64,000 nucleotides of DNA from Ascoidea rubescens DSM 1968. Lineage: Eukaryota; Ascomycota; Saccharomycetes; Ascoideales; Ascoideaceae. Each line of letters starts with the position of its first letter. Position 1 is the first letter of the stretch. Below, in pieces: positions 20,101 to 29,592 of this stretch. The stretch is from assembly GCF_001661345.1 (NCBI RefSeq), contig NW_017962913.1, positions 811,428 to 875,427 of the forward strand, in the 5' to 3' direction. Made by a program: the position numbers and the translations under genes. The notes beneath the pieces are model-generated. The model worked only from the letters and a program-made list of their open reading frames with translations, had not been told where the DNA came from and ran no database searches.

Positions 20101-20798
20101 TTTGGAACAACTTTGGGAATAATGATTTTAAAATGCTTTCCATTAGTGTAGGATATATCACCGTTGGTTGAAATAAGTGTAAAAGTTGGATCTTCAGCTC
20201 CAGTAGGTAATCCATAAATCAAAAACAATTGAGGTCTGCTGAGATCAGTGTATAAAAGAACACAATCACCAATTTGTGGAGCAGAGAATAATTCATTATA
20301 GTAAAAAAAAGTCCTTGAATCTCCAAAGTTATTTATCAACTGGTCCTCTATGAAATCATCTTTTAAGAGTTTTGCTTCTTCAACTCCATCAAAATAGTTT
20401 TTATCGTGCCGAGATATGTTGGTTAAATCTTGATTTTGACTTTCTGTTGTCCTTTCTATGAATTTATTCTTTTGATACTGTTCTAGTAATCGGAGGTATT
20501 TCTTCTTGACGATAGTATTAGGCACGTTAAATCTGTAATCAAAAAGAAGTCTGGTATCACTGTATATACGATTTATGGGCTTGGTTTCTTGGGGCAAGAT
20601 TTCAGAAACCACTTGGTCTTTTAATTCAGCTGTATTTTGCTCTTTAGCGACATCATTTCTAAAACGATCTATTATCTTGTTTTTAGTGCTTTTGCCACTT
20701 TGACTGCTAAGAAACCTGGCAAGAGTTATAGAGCCGTAGAAGAAGTTGCTTGTGTTCAATGCAGTCGATGTTTTGTTCCGAATATTGCACCTTAGCAT
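17151..20798 (-). CDS. DSS1: Mitochondrial 3'-5' exoribonuclease of the RNase II family (degradosome)
   Basis: Dss1 is the RNase II-type hydrolase of the mitochondrial degradosome and works with the helicase Suv3 to degrade mitochondrial RNA. The start at 20798 opens a basic presequence (MLRCNIRNKTSTALN...ARFLSSQSGKS). The RNB catalytic domain spans about 660-1010. It contains YCIDSIDANEIDDGVSIEK (about 672-690, the acidic metal-binding cluster), VHIHIADPASYISPNS, TVYLPELVSPMLPGSVSEVAGLG and TRTITFSIPYYP. LPSTSPLRRFVDLVSHWQIHS forms the RNA-binding/catalytic Arg region near 975. A small C-terminal beta-domain and a Lys/Asn-rich tail follow. It has 1215 residues against 969 in S. cerevisiae, the growth being in the N-terminal and tail regions. 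Its 260-bp promoter separates it from ESF2 in tandem. Confidence 0.92.
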   Translation of the reverse strand: MLRCNIRNKTSTALNTSNFFYGSITLARFLSSQSGKSTKNKIIDRFRNDVAKEQNTAELKDQVVSEILPQETKPINRIYSDTRLLFDYRFNVPNTIVKKKYLRLLEQYQKNKFIERTTESQNQDLTNISRHDKNYFDGVEEAKLLKDDFIEDQLINNFGDSRTFFYYNELFSAPQIGDCVLLYTDLSRPQLFLIYGLPTGAEDPTFTLISTNGDISYTNGKHFKIIIPKVVPKEFLKYSIVKEENNNNFPRVGTSKKTSLLTNLLMDAEQYRPTDDAQLETFVVSDFSRTLIKDLLGPLNQDIWNFIPEVSTKLETIHRVLQYSDGVNHINLISLYKIVESFDLEQFKIDVRKLFLSNNSDMSDIYKKLATKFSKTILESLSFDEVSLGKSYGSLESDLKIDSALYTAIMLSMAKQPRFWGRNFLHFKNISIFPLQKFDSLIKVLKTQEMVAINFIKHISLLLTSIYFITVENDQKLSPLSKSQIESIKRNSGDKATELKKILYLNRFKWNISVKNNLILTPSSILSQISKKDGMALKDSVQKIQKTLVKINSSNVPANFFEILDLIKEYSAGNIDDPQLEAIIAQIIRKIKIFNSLDISKTTAFNLLALIGYAIPAYQNPVIWSNELALPEKDVSFKSDLQKQYCDNISKEQLLSQPDPLENLRVDYGNLKVYCIDSIDANEIDDGVSIEKQSSDKWIVHIHIADPASYISPNSTLAKIAYDRASTVYLPELVSPMLPGSVSEVAGLGKTDAPTRTITFSIPYYPLRSELNERFDMKNSTISGGLLRNFKRLTYNKVSSILEKKKNDSEDSKDLKDLYQISNDLKDLRYKNGAFLFDPNPSLPVNDIVKNVKDKSSFIMSKAGLSLFEDSDATNAPILPMNNPNFKSQLLVSELMVLANSIAGNFFQKNNIPGFYRFIIPVNSENDEISNFLSDFQKRTKTESSIGNPDAFRTFNLIASSGFSPFPMKHFLLGAELYLPSTSPLRRFVDLVSHWQIHSFLSGKNDYFFKQQNINSMVSHINQRSTAIAKSSKRSAVYWMTTYIMNEIEKGTIKNRFEAIVSGIGIPNKQGQIRIFCMIKDYGIPGNLNGIEFLELPKLGDVIKVEIDDIDIVEGSIVLKKLQEKNKSKKPNKKPNMNKNNDSEVGLKQKDKNEIEEDFLKISEIEKIKVKKNLREFKDLDLYKVVEKIRDDYNEIQNVPNFTDEIATPGSIKVS

Positions 20799-20924
20799 CG
20801 TAAGTGGGTGTTGCTGATGAGATGAAGCAATTACTTCTGAATCTGCTGAAAAATTGTCTCCAAAATCAAAAAAAAATCAAAAATCAAAACTCAAAACCAA
20901 AACCGAAACCGAGATTTTTGTTTC

Positions 20925-20936
20925 CGGTTCGAACCG
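20925..20936. promoter_or_regulatory. Palindrome CGGTTCGAACCG (CGG-N6-CCG) upstream of DSS1
   Basis: Perfect 12-base palindrome 127 bases upstream of the DSS1 start. CGG triplets inverted over six bases are the recognised layout for some Zn2Cys6 factors (Ppr1 type). It also looks like a tRNA B box, but no A box or acceptor stem accompanies it. Confidence 0.35.
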
Positions 20937-21058
20937 CGGAGAAAAAGCATCCAAACTCTAGAGCCAGTTTTGGTGCGTGTGCTGAAAAAGTAGTTATTTC
21001 TACAAAATACAGTGTATAGAACAGGGAAAGGGTGTTTTATAAAGTACAGTGAAGCTGA

Positions 21059-22186
21059 TCAAAAGATCTTGGTTAAGACATTGGACAAGTTCTTGTCGAC
21101 CTTCGCCTTTTTGATTTTTGAAGAAGTTTCATCAGCTCTCTTTGTCGCAACATCCTTTTGTCTGAAGTTTCTTCTGATGTCTATTTTGTTATTAACAATA
21201 GTGCTGTCGCTTTTTGTCTCCTTTGCATGTTCTGCATCTGGATTTGCATTGTCCAAACTGCTTTTTAGTTTCTTTAATTTTTTCTCTTTGATCAAATTGA
21301 GTGTTTTGCTTTTTTCGATGTTATTTATAAAGTTCTTATTTTGCTTATTCGCTTTATACATTTCTAATTGCAATTTACTTTGTTTTAGATCATTTTCTTT
21401 GGAAATTTGTTGGATCAAGTCATTCCATTTGAATCCCTTCAAGTATTTGATGTTGAGAATATCATCATGGTAATAGCTATTTTTTTTCCCTCCAATTATC
21501 TGTGCATTCAAAGTCTCGCAACATAATTTCGCGTTCCTTTTATTCAAAAACTCACACCAACCTTCAACATACTTCTTTTTTTTATTACCACCATACTTGA
21601 CTCTTTTAGTGTGAAATCTGGGATTTTCAGGCTTTAAAAACAATCTGTCAATTTTACCAAATCTCGACAATATTTGTCTCATTTTCGATGGTTTCATATA
21701 TGGTGGAATTGAAGAGATATAAACCAATCCAGTTTTCTTGATTTTTTTTTGAAATTTTTTCAATTGTTCGGCATCCAATTTTTTGAATGAACTCGTTTTC
21801 AAGGAAGATGATGGCTGGACCAATAATTTGTAATCCTCATCTTCATGATCAATATTTTTGCTTTCTGCTTCAGCGAGTTCCTCTGCGTCAAGTTCAGTAA
21901 AACGTTCTTTCCTTTTATTCTTTTTCTTTTTCTTTTTCAAAGCTGCATTTCCATCAGCATCACTCACACCAGCATCGGATTCCAAGTCGAAATCGGAATC
22001 AAGTTCTTCCTCTTCGTCGAAAGCAGAAACAAAAGTTCGTTTGGTAGAGTGCTGTTTTTGGTTCCTCATACCATCCTCTTCTTCAGAGTCGTAGTCGCTC
22101 TGCGCCTCGTCTTCACTGCTCACATCATGATAATCCTGAGCACCAGCGTCGTTGCCATCCAGCAAAACCAAGCTCTTCTTTGCCAT
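21059..22186 (-). CDS. ESF2: 18S rRNA processing factor Esf2 (ABT1 family, RRM)
   Basis: Esf2/ABT1 is a nucleolar SSU-processome component that stimulates the helicase Dbp8 and is needed for early pre-18S cleavages. The start is at 22186 (MAKKSLVLL); the frame continues two codons to a GTG. The N-terminal ~120 residues are acidic and disordered (VSSEDEAQSDYDSEEED, FDEEEELDSDFDLESD) with a poly-Lys patch (KKKKKKNKRKER). The atypical RRM spans about 145-245: TGLVYISSIPPYMKPSKMRQ, FGKIDRLFLKPE, YVEGWCEFLNKRNAKLC. HDDILNIKYLKGFKWNDL, a strong family signature, and a basic coiled C-terminus follow. It has 375 residues, against 316 in S. cerevisiae. Codon 9 is CTG (22160-22162 on plus). It is divergent from EFM3 over 246 bp. 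Confidence 0.92.
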   Translation of the reverse strand: MAKKSLVLLDGNDAGAQDYHDVSSEDEAQSDYDSEEEDGMRNQKQHSTKRTFVSAFDEEEELDSDFDLESDAGVSDADGNAALKKKKKKNKRKERFTELDAEELAEAESKNIDHEDEDYKLLVQPSSSLKTSSFKKLDAEQLKKFQKKIKKTGLVYISSIPPYMKPSKMRQILSRFGKIDRLFLKPENPRFHTKRVKYGGNKKKKYVEGWCEFLNKRNAKLCCETLNAQIIGGKKNSYYHDDILNIKYLKGFKWNDLIQQISKENDLKQSKLQLEMYKANKQNKNFINNIEKSKTLNLIKEKKLKKLKSSLDNANPDAEHAKETKSDSTIVNNKIDIRRNFRQKDVATKRADETSSKIKKAKVDKNLSNVLTKIF

Positions 22187-22432
22187 TTCCACTGTCTTTT
22201 ATCTTTGCTCTGCTCAAAAACACCCCCAAAAACTTTCCAACTCAAAAAAAAATTCAAAACCATTCCAACGGGTTTGTCCAAACCTAATTTGATAAAGCAT
22301 AATCTCTTATATTTCGCTCCACTTTTAGCTGGGTGCAATATATTCAGTATATTCTCTATGTGTCCACTTCCAAACGAAAATGTAGTCTTCTTTTGCTGCT
22401 TGCTATTGCTATACTTTGTTGCTACTTGAGAA

Positions 22433-23503
22433 ATGAAGGGAGATCAATTGATACACAAATTGAACCAGAGAATTCCCATCAATGAAATTTTTGAAGAGAT
22501 CGACGATAAAAGTCTGTTTATTTTGACCATCCTCAACTGCCAGGAAAACTTGTTGACTGCTCTTTACTTAATCTCAATTGTCAATCCTTACTATTCAAAG
22601 TGCTTTTTGAGCCATTTGTTTAATGGATTTGAAAACTTGATCTATGAACTTCAGACAGATGATCTCGAATTTGATGAAAGATTCTACGACTTCTACATCT
22701 CAATTTTGAGTGCTAAAGAAGGAAATCCAACTGATTATGATATTATAAAATACAATTTAATTACTTGTACCTCAGATAACCCAAATGGTCATCATACTCT
22801 AAACGAAAGCCAGGAGAATCCTTATATTACAATAAGGGAGTGTCCAAGATTAATTGGTGGTTTAGGCACCACTGGTTTAAGAACATGGGAAGCATCTTGT
22901 TTTTTATCCAATTTTTTGATCAATCCAAAAAATCATTCTTTTGTAACTAATATATTCAATAACCAAACTGTATTGGAGATTGGTTCGGGTACGAGCTTGG
23001 TTAGTTTAACACTATACAAAAATTTCAGTTCTTTAATCAAGAAAGTCATAATCACTGATGGCGATTCTTCATTGCTCGATAACATTGTACATGGCAATCT
23101 ATCCTTAAATGATATTCAGTTACCTAATGACAAAATTCAAGTTCAGAGATTGCTATGGAACGATCCTGATGACTTTAGTTCAATCTCTGATTTTGATGTT
23201 ATAATCGGGTCTGATTTAACTTATGATAGATCAATAATACCCGATTTAATCAATCTTTTGAAAAAATCTTTAAACACAAACAAACAAAGATTTGCTCTAA
23301 TATCTGCTTCAGTCAGAAATATCGAAACTACTTTATTTTTTGAAAATTTACTTACTTCAAATAATTTGTCCTTTAAAATTATCGAGAAATGTTTAAACCC
23401 TTCAACAAATAGTTATATAAACAACTCCACTAAACTTTGGTTTAAAAAAGGAACTTTCGAAGTAAGAATCTATAAAATATATTCTTCAAAATGTTCTCTT
23501 TAA
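22433..23503 (+). CDS. EFM3: Protein-lysine methyltransferase, EFM3/FAM86 type
   Basis: Seven-beta-strand SAM-dependent methyltransferase with the FAM86-type N-terminal helical region; its yeast relative Efm3 methylates a lysine of elongation factor 2. The N-terminal ~120 residues form the FAM86-like domain (LTILNCQENLLTALYLISIV). GLGTTGLRTWEASCFLSNFL at about 140-160 is the TGxxxWEA signature of this methyltransferase group. Motif I is VLEIGSGTSLVSLTLYKN (about 181-198), the acidic post-I residue is in ITDGD, and DVIIGSDLTYDRSIIPDL (about 258-275) is the motif that contacts substrate and cofactor. It has 356 residues, close to S. cerevisiae Efm3 (339). Efm2 is an alternative, but the length and the N-terminal domain favour Efm3. 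Codon 28 is CTG. Confidence 0.8.
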   Translation: MKGDQLIHKLNQRIPINEIFEEIDDKSLFILTILNCQENLLTALYLISIVNPYYSKCFLSHLFNGFENLIYELQTDDLEFDERFYDFYISILSAKEGNPTDYDIIKYNLITCTSDNPNGHHTLNESQENPYITIRECPRLIGGLGTTGLRTWEASCFLSNFLINPKNHSFVTNIFNNQTVLEIGSGTSLVSLTLYKNFSSLIKKVIITDGDSSLLDNIVHGNLSLNDIQLPNDKIQVQRLLWNDPDDFSSISDFDVIIGSDLTYDRSIIPDLINLLKKSLNTNKQRFALISASVRNIETTLFFENLLTSNNLSFKIIEKCLNPSTNSYINNSTKLWFKKGTFEVRIYKIYSSKCSL

Positions 23504-23903
23504 AAATAATATAGAAAAACAATTGATATCTAACAAGTATTTATTGTCCCAAAAAAAAACTAAGTAAACTAAACTAAATTCCAAAAAAGAGAAAGCATAA
23601 TTGAAAAAAAAAAATAAACAATTAAACAATGAAAGTGAATCATTAAATTAAACAACAAAATAACAGGAAACAATGATGAATAGGAAATGAAAAGTTTTTA
23701 AAAAAAATTAAAAACTTTGAAGAAAGCAATCAAAACAAAAAAATCAAAACAAAATTAAAAATTAAACCATTAAATCATGAAGAAAGGAAGAAAGGAAGAA
23801 AAGACAAGAAATTGGGGCTAAACAGGCTTTTTTTTTTTAATCCAAAATTATTTTTACAATAGTTTACAAAAATTCAAAAGGAAAAAAAAATTGAAATTGT
23901 AAA
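23504..23903. other. Convergent EFM3/DNF 3' region, A-rich, no gene seen
   Basis: 400 bases with long A runs, AAAAATTAAAA-like words and a short GAAAGGAAGAAA repeat (about 23780-23800). Nothing conserved was recognised. Confidence 0.45.
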
Positions 23904-26900
23904 TCAGTTCATTGTAAGCATAGAATGACGTTTGCTATGAATATTCACCAAGCTTTCTGCTTGTGAAAGACCCGGAACTTCATGTGTTGACTGTATTCTT
24001 TCAAGAGAATTTCTCGAACTGGAAGGTGTATACTCACCGGTTTCAATCATTTTCAATCTCAATCTATTCAATGGTGAAACACCCTTAACTCTTTCCATTT
24101 CTCTTTGATGTCTTTCTTTCTTTTTTCTTATAAAAGTGGGTCTGCGAAGGGTTCCAATTTTGCTAATGACAGAATTTGATCTGTTTCTAAGTGAACCAGA
24201 TCTTTTTCTATTTGTACCGTCGGAATTTGGAGAAGTTGGTGAGGTTGGAGAAAGATGTAAATGATGTGAATGATATGAATGATTTGAATGATCCGAATGA
24301 TCTGAATGATCTGAATGGCCTGAAACTGGTGTATCTAAAGTCAAAGATATATGTTCTCTATCTTTAGGAATATTAGCCTCAAGATCAACATTAATAGATG
24401 AGTTTTCTGGAGTAACATTTACATCCTTTTTGGGTGAAAATGGATTGACGTTTTCAAGATATTTGTCAACATCTTCAGAACATGTTGGATCGTATCCATG
24501 TTTAGGATATTGACTGAAAGCACCTTTTTGAACCCTTTCTCTTATAATATCAATATCTCTTGGATGATATAATTTATTTAATGTGTCATACACAAATCTT
24601 GGCAACAAGTTAGCTATAACACCGATAAAAAAAACACACCAAAATGCCGGACTGCCAAAAATTTGAGGTGCAACCTTGTAAAATGGACCAGATATGGTCC
24701 CAGCAGACCAGACACCAGTCCAAAAGAAAATAAATAAACATGAGAGTATGTCAATTAAAACTGATAACCAATCCCATCTGTATTGTCTCATCAACACATA
24801 AATATTACAAGAAATAACAGCAATATTTGCAACCATGACACCCATCCAAAATCTGTGGTGTATATTCAATCCATTGTCAGAAACCAAAATACCTTGGTAA
24901 TATAGCAAATAGGGAAAAAAGAATGAAAGAATTGACTGATATAAGCCATCACACATATAATAAATAAATTTAAATTGAGACCATTCCAATCTTAAAATAC
25001 CTGTTCTGTATAATTGTGGAACAAGTAGAGAAATAGTATCTGAAACATCTTGATCAAGAACCCCCAAAAAAATAACAGGTAATGAAGTAAAGGCTAAATT
25101 AAAAAACATAAGGAAAGTAAATTCATACAAATAAGATCCATCAAAGTTATTAAAAACACAAAACCAAAATAAAGTGAAAGTGAAAACAACATTTTTGTAA
25201 AAAAAACATGGAATCATTTCAGCCAATCTTTTATAAGACCACCTTCCATGAACCAAAACCAATCTGGTTAAAAACCTAAACTGACCAAGACCATAATCAG
25301 AAGACATAACAGCCTGTCTACCTTCTTCTCCTGCAATTCCTATTCCAACGTTTGCAGCCTGGATCATAGCAACATCATTTGCACCATCACCTATAGCAAG
25401 AGTCATAACTTCTAAACTGTTCTTCACTAACTTGACAACCTCTGCCTTTTGAGATGGTGAAACACGACAACATAGAACAGATTTACATTGTTTACATAAA
25501 AGCAAGAAATTTCTTTGCAAATCTTCAGATCCTGTGTGTAGATTAAAAATCGTAGTCAACGCAGAACCATCAACAACAACAGCATGTCTACCTTTAGGAG
25601 GAAAATGATCTAGTTTTGCCAGTTCCAATTCTTCTTGAGTTCCTTGCATATGAAAATTTTCTGACAAATATGATGAAATAGTTGCATTTAAACCTTTATC
25701 AGGAGAGTTATCATTTAGTTCAGGTTTAATAACTAATAATTTCATATCGCTTTCTAATAAATTACAACTAAAACCAATGTTGATAGCAGTTTCAATTTTA
25801 TCACCAGTTAAAACCCATAACTTAATTCCAGCCTCGGCAAGTAATTGAATGGAATCTGGAACACCATCCTGTAATCTATCTTCAATAGCGGTACAACCAA
25901 TTAAATTTAAATCATTTTCAATTTCGCTAGAAACTCTTTCTATATTCTCCTCACGATCATCAGAAATTGAAGCAGCAGCTTCTTCTGAACGTTTAAACCA
26001 GGCTGAAAACTCACTTTCAGAAATTTCTTTGTAACCAAAACAAAGAGTTCTTAGACCTTCTTTGGCAAATTCTTCTAAATGAATAGCAGTTCTTTGCACT
26101 ATTTCTTCATCAGAATCCTCTTTTAATCTTTCATAAATGACATTATCAGCACCCTTGCTAATTAAGACAATTCTGGTGTCATTCTTAGGATAATAATCGT
26201 GAATACTATCATTACTTGAGCTATTTCCTGCATTAAAATCTGTACCACGGTTTTCTAGAATAGCACCATTTGCATCAGAAACTTTATTCATAAAACTTGG
26301 AAGTTCATCGGCTGGAATTTCAAGAATAATGCTCATTTTCTTTCTAGAAGAACTGAAGGGAATAACTGATAAAATTTTATAACTTTTTGCATCGCCATAT
26401 TTTTTGATTTGAATAGAATCTCTGAAACGACTGGTAAACTCGATTCCAACATCTCTAGCACAACCAACTAATGCAGCTTCATCTGGAGATTCTGCTTTTA
26501 AAAGCTTTCTATTGCTGTCTGGGTCATCTTCTGTCACAACACTATGACATAATGCCATGCAAGTCATGAACCAATCATTTGCAATTTTTTGTGGATCATA
26601 TTGATTAGTGTTTAATACATCAGAAACATATTGAGAGGAAATAAAAGTTAACTCATCATCAACAATATCTGTGCTTTTAAATAGACCGTTATCCTGTTTA
26701 GATTCTTCAATTAATTGCAACATTTTTAAATGATCATTATGAATTATGTTTTTCATTTTAGACTTTTCTTCCAAGACATCCACATTTAGCCTTTTTTGCA
26801 TGCCCATTTTAGCTTCTGTATAGCATAAACCATAAGATTTAGTATTGATTGAGCATTTTTTAAATTCCATAACATTTTGAGTTAAAGTGCCAGTTTTATC

Positions 26901-28712
26901 CGAAAAGATATATTCAATTTGGCCAAGATCATCAGATATATTCCAAGATTTGGGGACACAAGGATAATCTAGTTTATCGTAATACATTTTAACATCTGAG
27001 TAAATAAAGATAGCTTGGACAGTTTTAATGATTTCAATTGAGATGTACAATGAAATTGGAACTAAAGTTTGATATAAGTTTACAGCAACGAAAAAACCAA
27101 GAATACCATTAATAGCTGAGGTACTTCCCCAAGCCTCAAATTCATAAAAGATTCTAGAGGTGGTATCATCAGCATAGAAAATTCCGTTAACTATCCCAGA
27201 AACAAAACACATTACAAATAACAACATAAAATTGATAAAGACAGATAAATTTAATTCCTTTGATATTCTTGATTTCTTTAATGGAGTTACGCCGGAATTT
27301 AAGACAATTTTAGTTTCACTGCCCGTGTAAACTACAATTCCTAAAGCCCATTTGGTATTTCTTAAAGTGCAACCTCTTAAAAGAACATTACTATTAGTTA
27401 TTGGTTCGGAAGAATTCATTTGTAAAGGATCAAGGTTAGATAATTGAGAGGAATCGGTATTATCGTTGTAATGTAATAAGCCTTTAAACTGGTATAAATG
27501 GGTATTTGGAGCCTCGCATTCTATCCAACATTGAATTCTTTCGCAATCATTACTGTATTTAATACCAGAGCCAGCTTTTAAGGAATTTCTTTGTTTTAAA
27601 TTTGTTTCGCCATCGAGATTTTTAGTTTCAATAAAACAAGTGCCTTCTTCATTTGATGAGGTCAATAGAACTATATCAGCAGGAACTTCTTCATTTTGCC
27701 TTACTCGAATAATATCACCAACTAGGATATCTTTCCAGTTTTTATTTTTAAATTTAGAAAGACCATTTGGCTGAACGTTAGGGTTTATAATTGTATTTGG
27801 TAAAGGATCAGTTATCTTTTTAGAGTTGGGGAAAACCGAGATTGATGTTCTTGTTCTAGCAATGATGGAAAGAGAATTTCTGGGGGTTTGAAGTTGAGTT
27901 TGAGTGGGAACAATAGTACTTTGTATACTTGCTCGATCAGACCAATAGTTTTGATTATTATTTTTGTTCAAATTTTTTCTAACAAAAAAGTATTTAACTG
28001 CTTTTAAGAAAAATCTTAGGATTCTTGTGTTTAATTTCTTAAATTTTCTCCATAGAGATATATTTGAGATGATAACGTTTGGATTTGGTAAACCAGTTAA
28101 AAGATGGATTCTGGAGTTATTTAAATCAACATCAGAAGAGGCTCTTCTATAGTCTTCTATAGCATCTTTAATTGCGGTTAAACAAACAATTACAATTAAA
28201 GGCACAGAATTTAAGACAGGATTTTCAACACCAAAGACTTCAAAAGCACCTAAGATGATCATTAGAAGGAAATAGATATTAGCAATATTACTGAACTGCA
28301 AAATTAAATTTTTGGGTAAAAAAGTGACAGGTGTATATCTAGTTGTTCTGATTTTATTTCGGGGATAGTTTTTCAAGGGAAAGCCAGTTTTGGGATCTTT
28401 CATGTTATTAGGCAATGGAATATTAACGTATATGTTTCTAGTCTCTTTGGCAAATTGATCCTTTAAGAATTGTGGTGGATCAACATCAGGAAAATGGTTG
28501 TAAAAAAAGAGGTGTAATTTGTCTTTAATTGATAAATGGAGCTGGTGATTTTGAATTTCATTTTTGACTAGAGTTTGGTTAAAATTGTCAGAAGTAGAAT
28601 CTCCATTGATTGATTTATGGGTGAGGTTATTGTCGTTGTTTAATGTAATCTTTTCTAGGTTTGGTGATGGGGCAATGATACCATTTGTCTCAGATTTAGG
28701 CTTGAACAACAT
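23904..28712 (-). CDS. DNF1: Phospholipid-translocating P4-ATPase of the Dnf1/Dnf2 type
   Basis: Flippase that moves phosphatidylcholine/ethanolamine and lyso-lipids from the outer to the inner leaflet of plasma membrane and endosomes, usually with Lem3. Order: cytosolic N-terminus; TM1-2 (about 130-185, NPVLNSVPLIVIVCLTAIKDAIEDYRR begins the P4 hallmark); A domain with LDGETNLKQR (about 365). TM3-4 follow with the P4-type PISL (about 550). Phosphorylated Asp is in DKTGTLTQN (about 605), then the N domain with KAESPDEAALV. Next are the hinge GDGANDVAMIQAANVGIGIAGEEG (about 1107), TM5-10 and a ~170-residue tail. The tail begins RERVQKGAFSQYPKHGYDPT, a Dnf1/2 feature, and then has HSD repeats (HSDHSDHSDHS). 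It has 1602 residues against 1571 (Dnf1) and 1612 (Dnf2). All catalytic motifs are intact. Dnf1 and Dnf2 cannot be told apart here. Confidence 0.93.
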   Translation of the reverse strand: MLFKPKSETNGIIAPSPNLEKITLNNDNNLTHKSINGDSTSDNFNQTLVKNEIQNHQLHLSIKDKLHLFFYNHFPDVDPPQFLKDQFAKETRNIYVNIPLPNNMKDPKTGFPLKNYPRNKIRTTRYTPVTFLPKNLILQFSNIANIYFLLMIILGAFEVFGVENPVLNSVPLIVIVCLTAIKDAIEDYRRASSDVDLNNSRIHLLTGLPNPNVIISNISLWRKFKKLNTRILRFFLKAVKYFFVRKNLNKNNNQNYWSDRASIQSTIVPTQTQLQTPRNSLSIIARTRTSISVFPNSKKITDPLPNTIINPNVQPNGLSKFKNKNWKDILVGDIIRVRQNEEVPADIVLLTSSNEEGTCFIETKNLDGETNLKQRNSLKAGSGIKYSNDCERIQCWIECEAPNTHLYQFKGLLHYNDNTDSSQLSNLDPLQMNSSEPITNSNVLLRGCTLRNTKWALGIVVYTGSETKIVLNSGVTPLKKSRISKELNLSVFINFMLLFVMCFVSGIVNGIFYADDTTSRIFYEFEAWGSTSAINGILGFFVAVNLYQTLVPISLYISIEIIKTVQAIFIYSDVKMYYDKLDYPCVPKSWNISDDLGQIEYIFSDKTGTLTQNVMEFKKCSINTKSYGLCYTEAKMGMQKRLNVDVLEEKSKMKNIIHNDHLKMLQLIEESKQDNGLFKSTDIVDDELTFISSQYVSDVLNTNQYDPQKIANDWFMTCMALCHSVVTEDDPDSNRKLLKAESPDEAALVGCARDVGIEFTSRFRDSIQIKKYGDAKSYKILSVIPFSSSRKKMSIILEIPADELPSFMNKVSDANGAILENRGTDFNAGNSSSNDSIHDYYPKNDTRIVLISKGADNVIYERLKEDSDEEIVQRTAIHLEEFAKEGLRTLCFGYKEISESEFSAWFKRSEEAAASISDDREENIERVSSEIENDLNLIGCTAIEDRLQDGVPDSIQLLAEAGIKLWVLTGDKIETAINIGFSCNLLESDMKLLVIKPELNDNSPDKGLNATISSYLSENFHMQGTQEELELAKLDHFPPKGRHAVVVDGSALTTIFNLHTGSEDLQRNFLLLCKQCKSVLCCRVSPSQKAEVVKLVKNSLEVMTLAIGDGANDVAMIQAANVGIGIAGEEGRQAVMSSDYGLGQFRFLTRLVLVHGRWSYKRLAEMIPCFFYKNVVFTFTLFWFCVFNNFDGSYLYEFTFLMFFNLAFTSLPVIFLGVLDQDVSDTISLLVPQLYRTGILRLEWSQFKFIYYMCDGLYQSILSFFFPYLLYYQGILVSDNGLNIHHRFWMGVMVANIAVISCNIYVLMRQYRWDWLSVLIDILSCLFIFFWTGVWSAGTISGPFYKVAPQIFGSPAFWCVFFIGVIANLLPRFVYDTLNKLYHPRDIDIIRERVQKGAFSQYPKHGYDPTCSEDVDKYLENVNPFSPKKDVNVTPENSSINVDLEANIPKDREHISLTLDTPVSGHSDHSDHSDHSNHSYHSHHLHLSPTSPTSPNSDGTNRKRSGSLRNRSNSVISKIGTLRRPTFIRKKKERHQREMERVKGVSPLNRLRLKMIETGEYTPSSSRNSLERIQSTHEVPGLSQAESLVNIHSKRHSMLTMN

Positions 28713-29592
28713 TTAGGGTAATTTGTGGTTAATTGTAATGATTTACGAGAATTTATATTAAATTTTTGAGCAAACCACTTTGTTTATATCTTGATTTATA
28801 ACCTGACAGTTGAATAAAATTTGGGAAACTGCACCAAGGTTTTGTACTTAATTTCTAATTATAGTTAGTTGTGTTTATTATTGTGAGTCAATAGGCATTA
28901 AATAAGTGTGTGATCATCAATAGAATTATGAATTAGATAGTAAATAGAGAAAGATTTTGTCAAAGAGAAAGTGAGAAAGTGAGAAAGTGAAATAGAGTAA
29001 AAAACCAATTTATTTATTTGGAAGTTGGATATCTCAAAAATTAGAAGGATAGAGCTTAAAAAGGTTAATGAGGTATAATGAGATGGAATGAGAGTTGGTG
29101 AGATTTATAATCGTTATTAAATCTCTTTCTCTTTTCAAGGAAGAACGTTAAATCCTTTTTCTTCTTTCTTTCTTGCTCAGGCCAAACCTTTCCATCCGGG
29201 CAGCGCTTCTTTATCCCCAGCCAGCTGATGCTGCGCTGTTTGGGGGGCTGTCCGTCTGGAAGGATTTTGCGCTGCCGGAGAGAAAGAGCTGTTTCCACAG
29301 AAGTTTCTTTCGGAACACCCAGGCGGAGCCGCTACCCGAGCCTTCCGCAGCGCCGTCGACGGAGAAGTCGAAACACGTGAGAGGCGTTTTTAAAACAGTA
29401 ATGTGGGTCAGTGTTGGTGAATGCATGGTAGTGCGTTAGAGCCATTGCATTGGACTAGATCCATCAGCATGGTCTTTGGTTTTTATTTTTTTTTTCAATT
29501 TTTTTTCAATTTGGAAATGGAAGAACTGTGCAGAAAATTTTCAGTTTATCAGAACAAAAAGTCTGGTTCATATCATATACACATACATAACA
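28713..29592. promoter_or_regulatory. Divergent DNF-BFR2 promoter with GC-rich centre
   Basis: AT-rich flanks surround a GC-rich core at about 29170-29420. CACGTG lies at 29374-29379, about 215 bases upstream of BFR2. TTAGGGT directly abuts the flippase start (28713-28719). A GAGAAAGT repeat occurs at 28960-28990. Small open frames in the core are not protein-like. Confidence 0.45.

Noticed and set aside
20926-20935. GGTTCGAACC, a tRNA B-box look-alike upstream of DSS1
   Set aside because: No A box at the right distance, no acceptor stem pairing and no T run after it; better read as a palindromic regulatory site.
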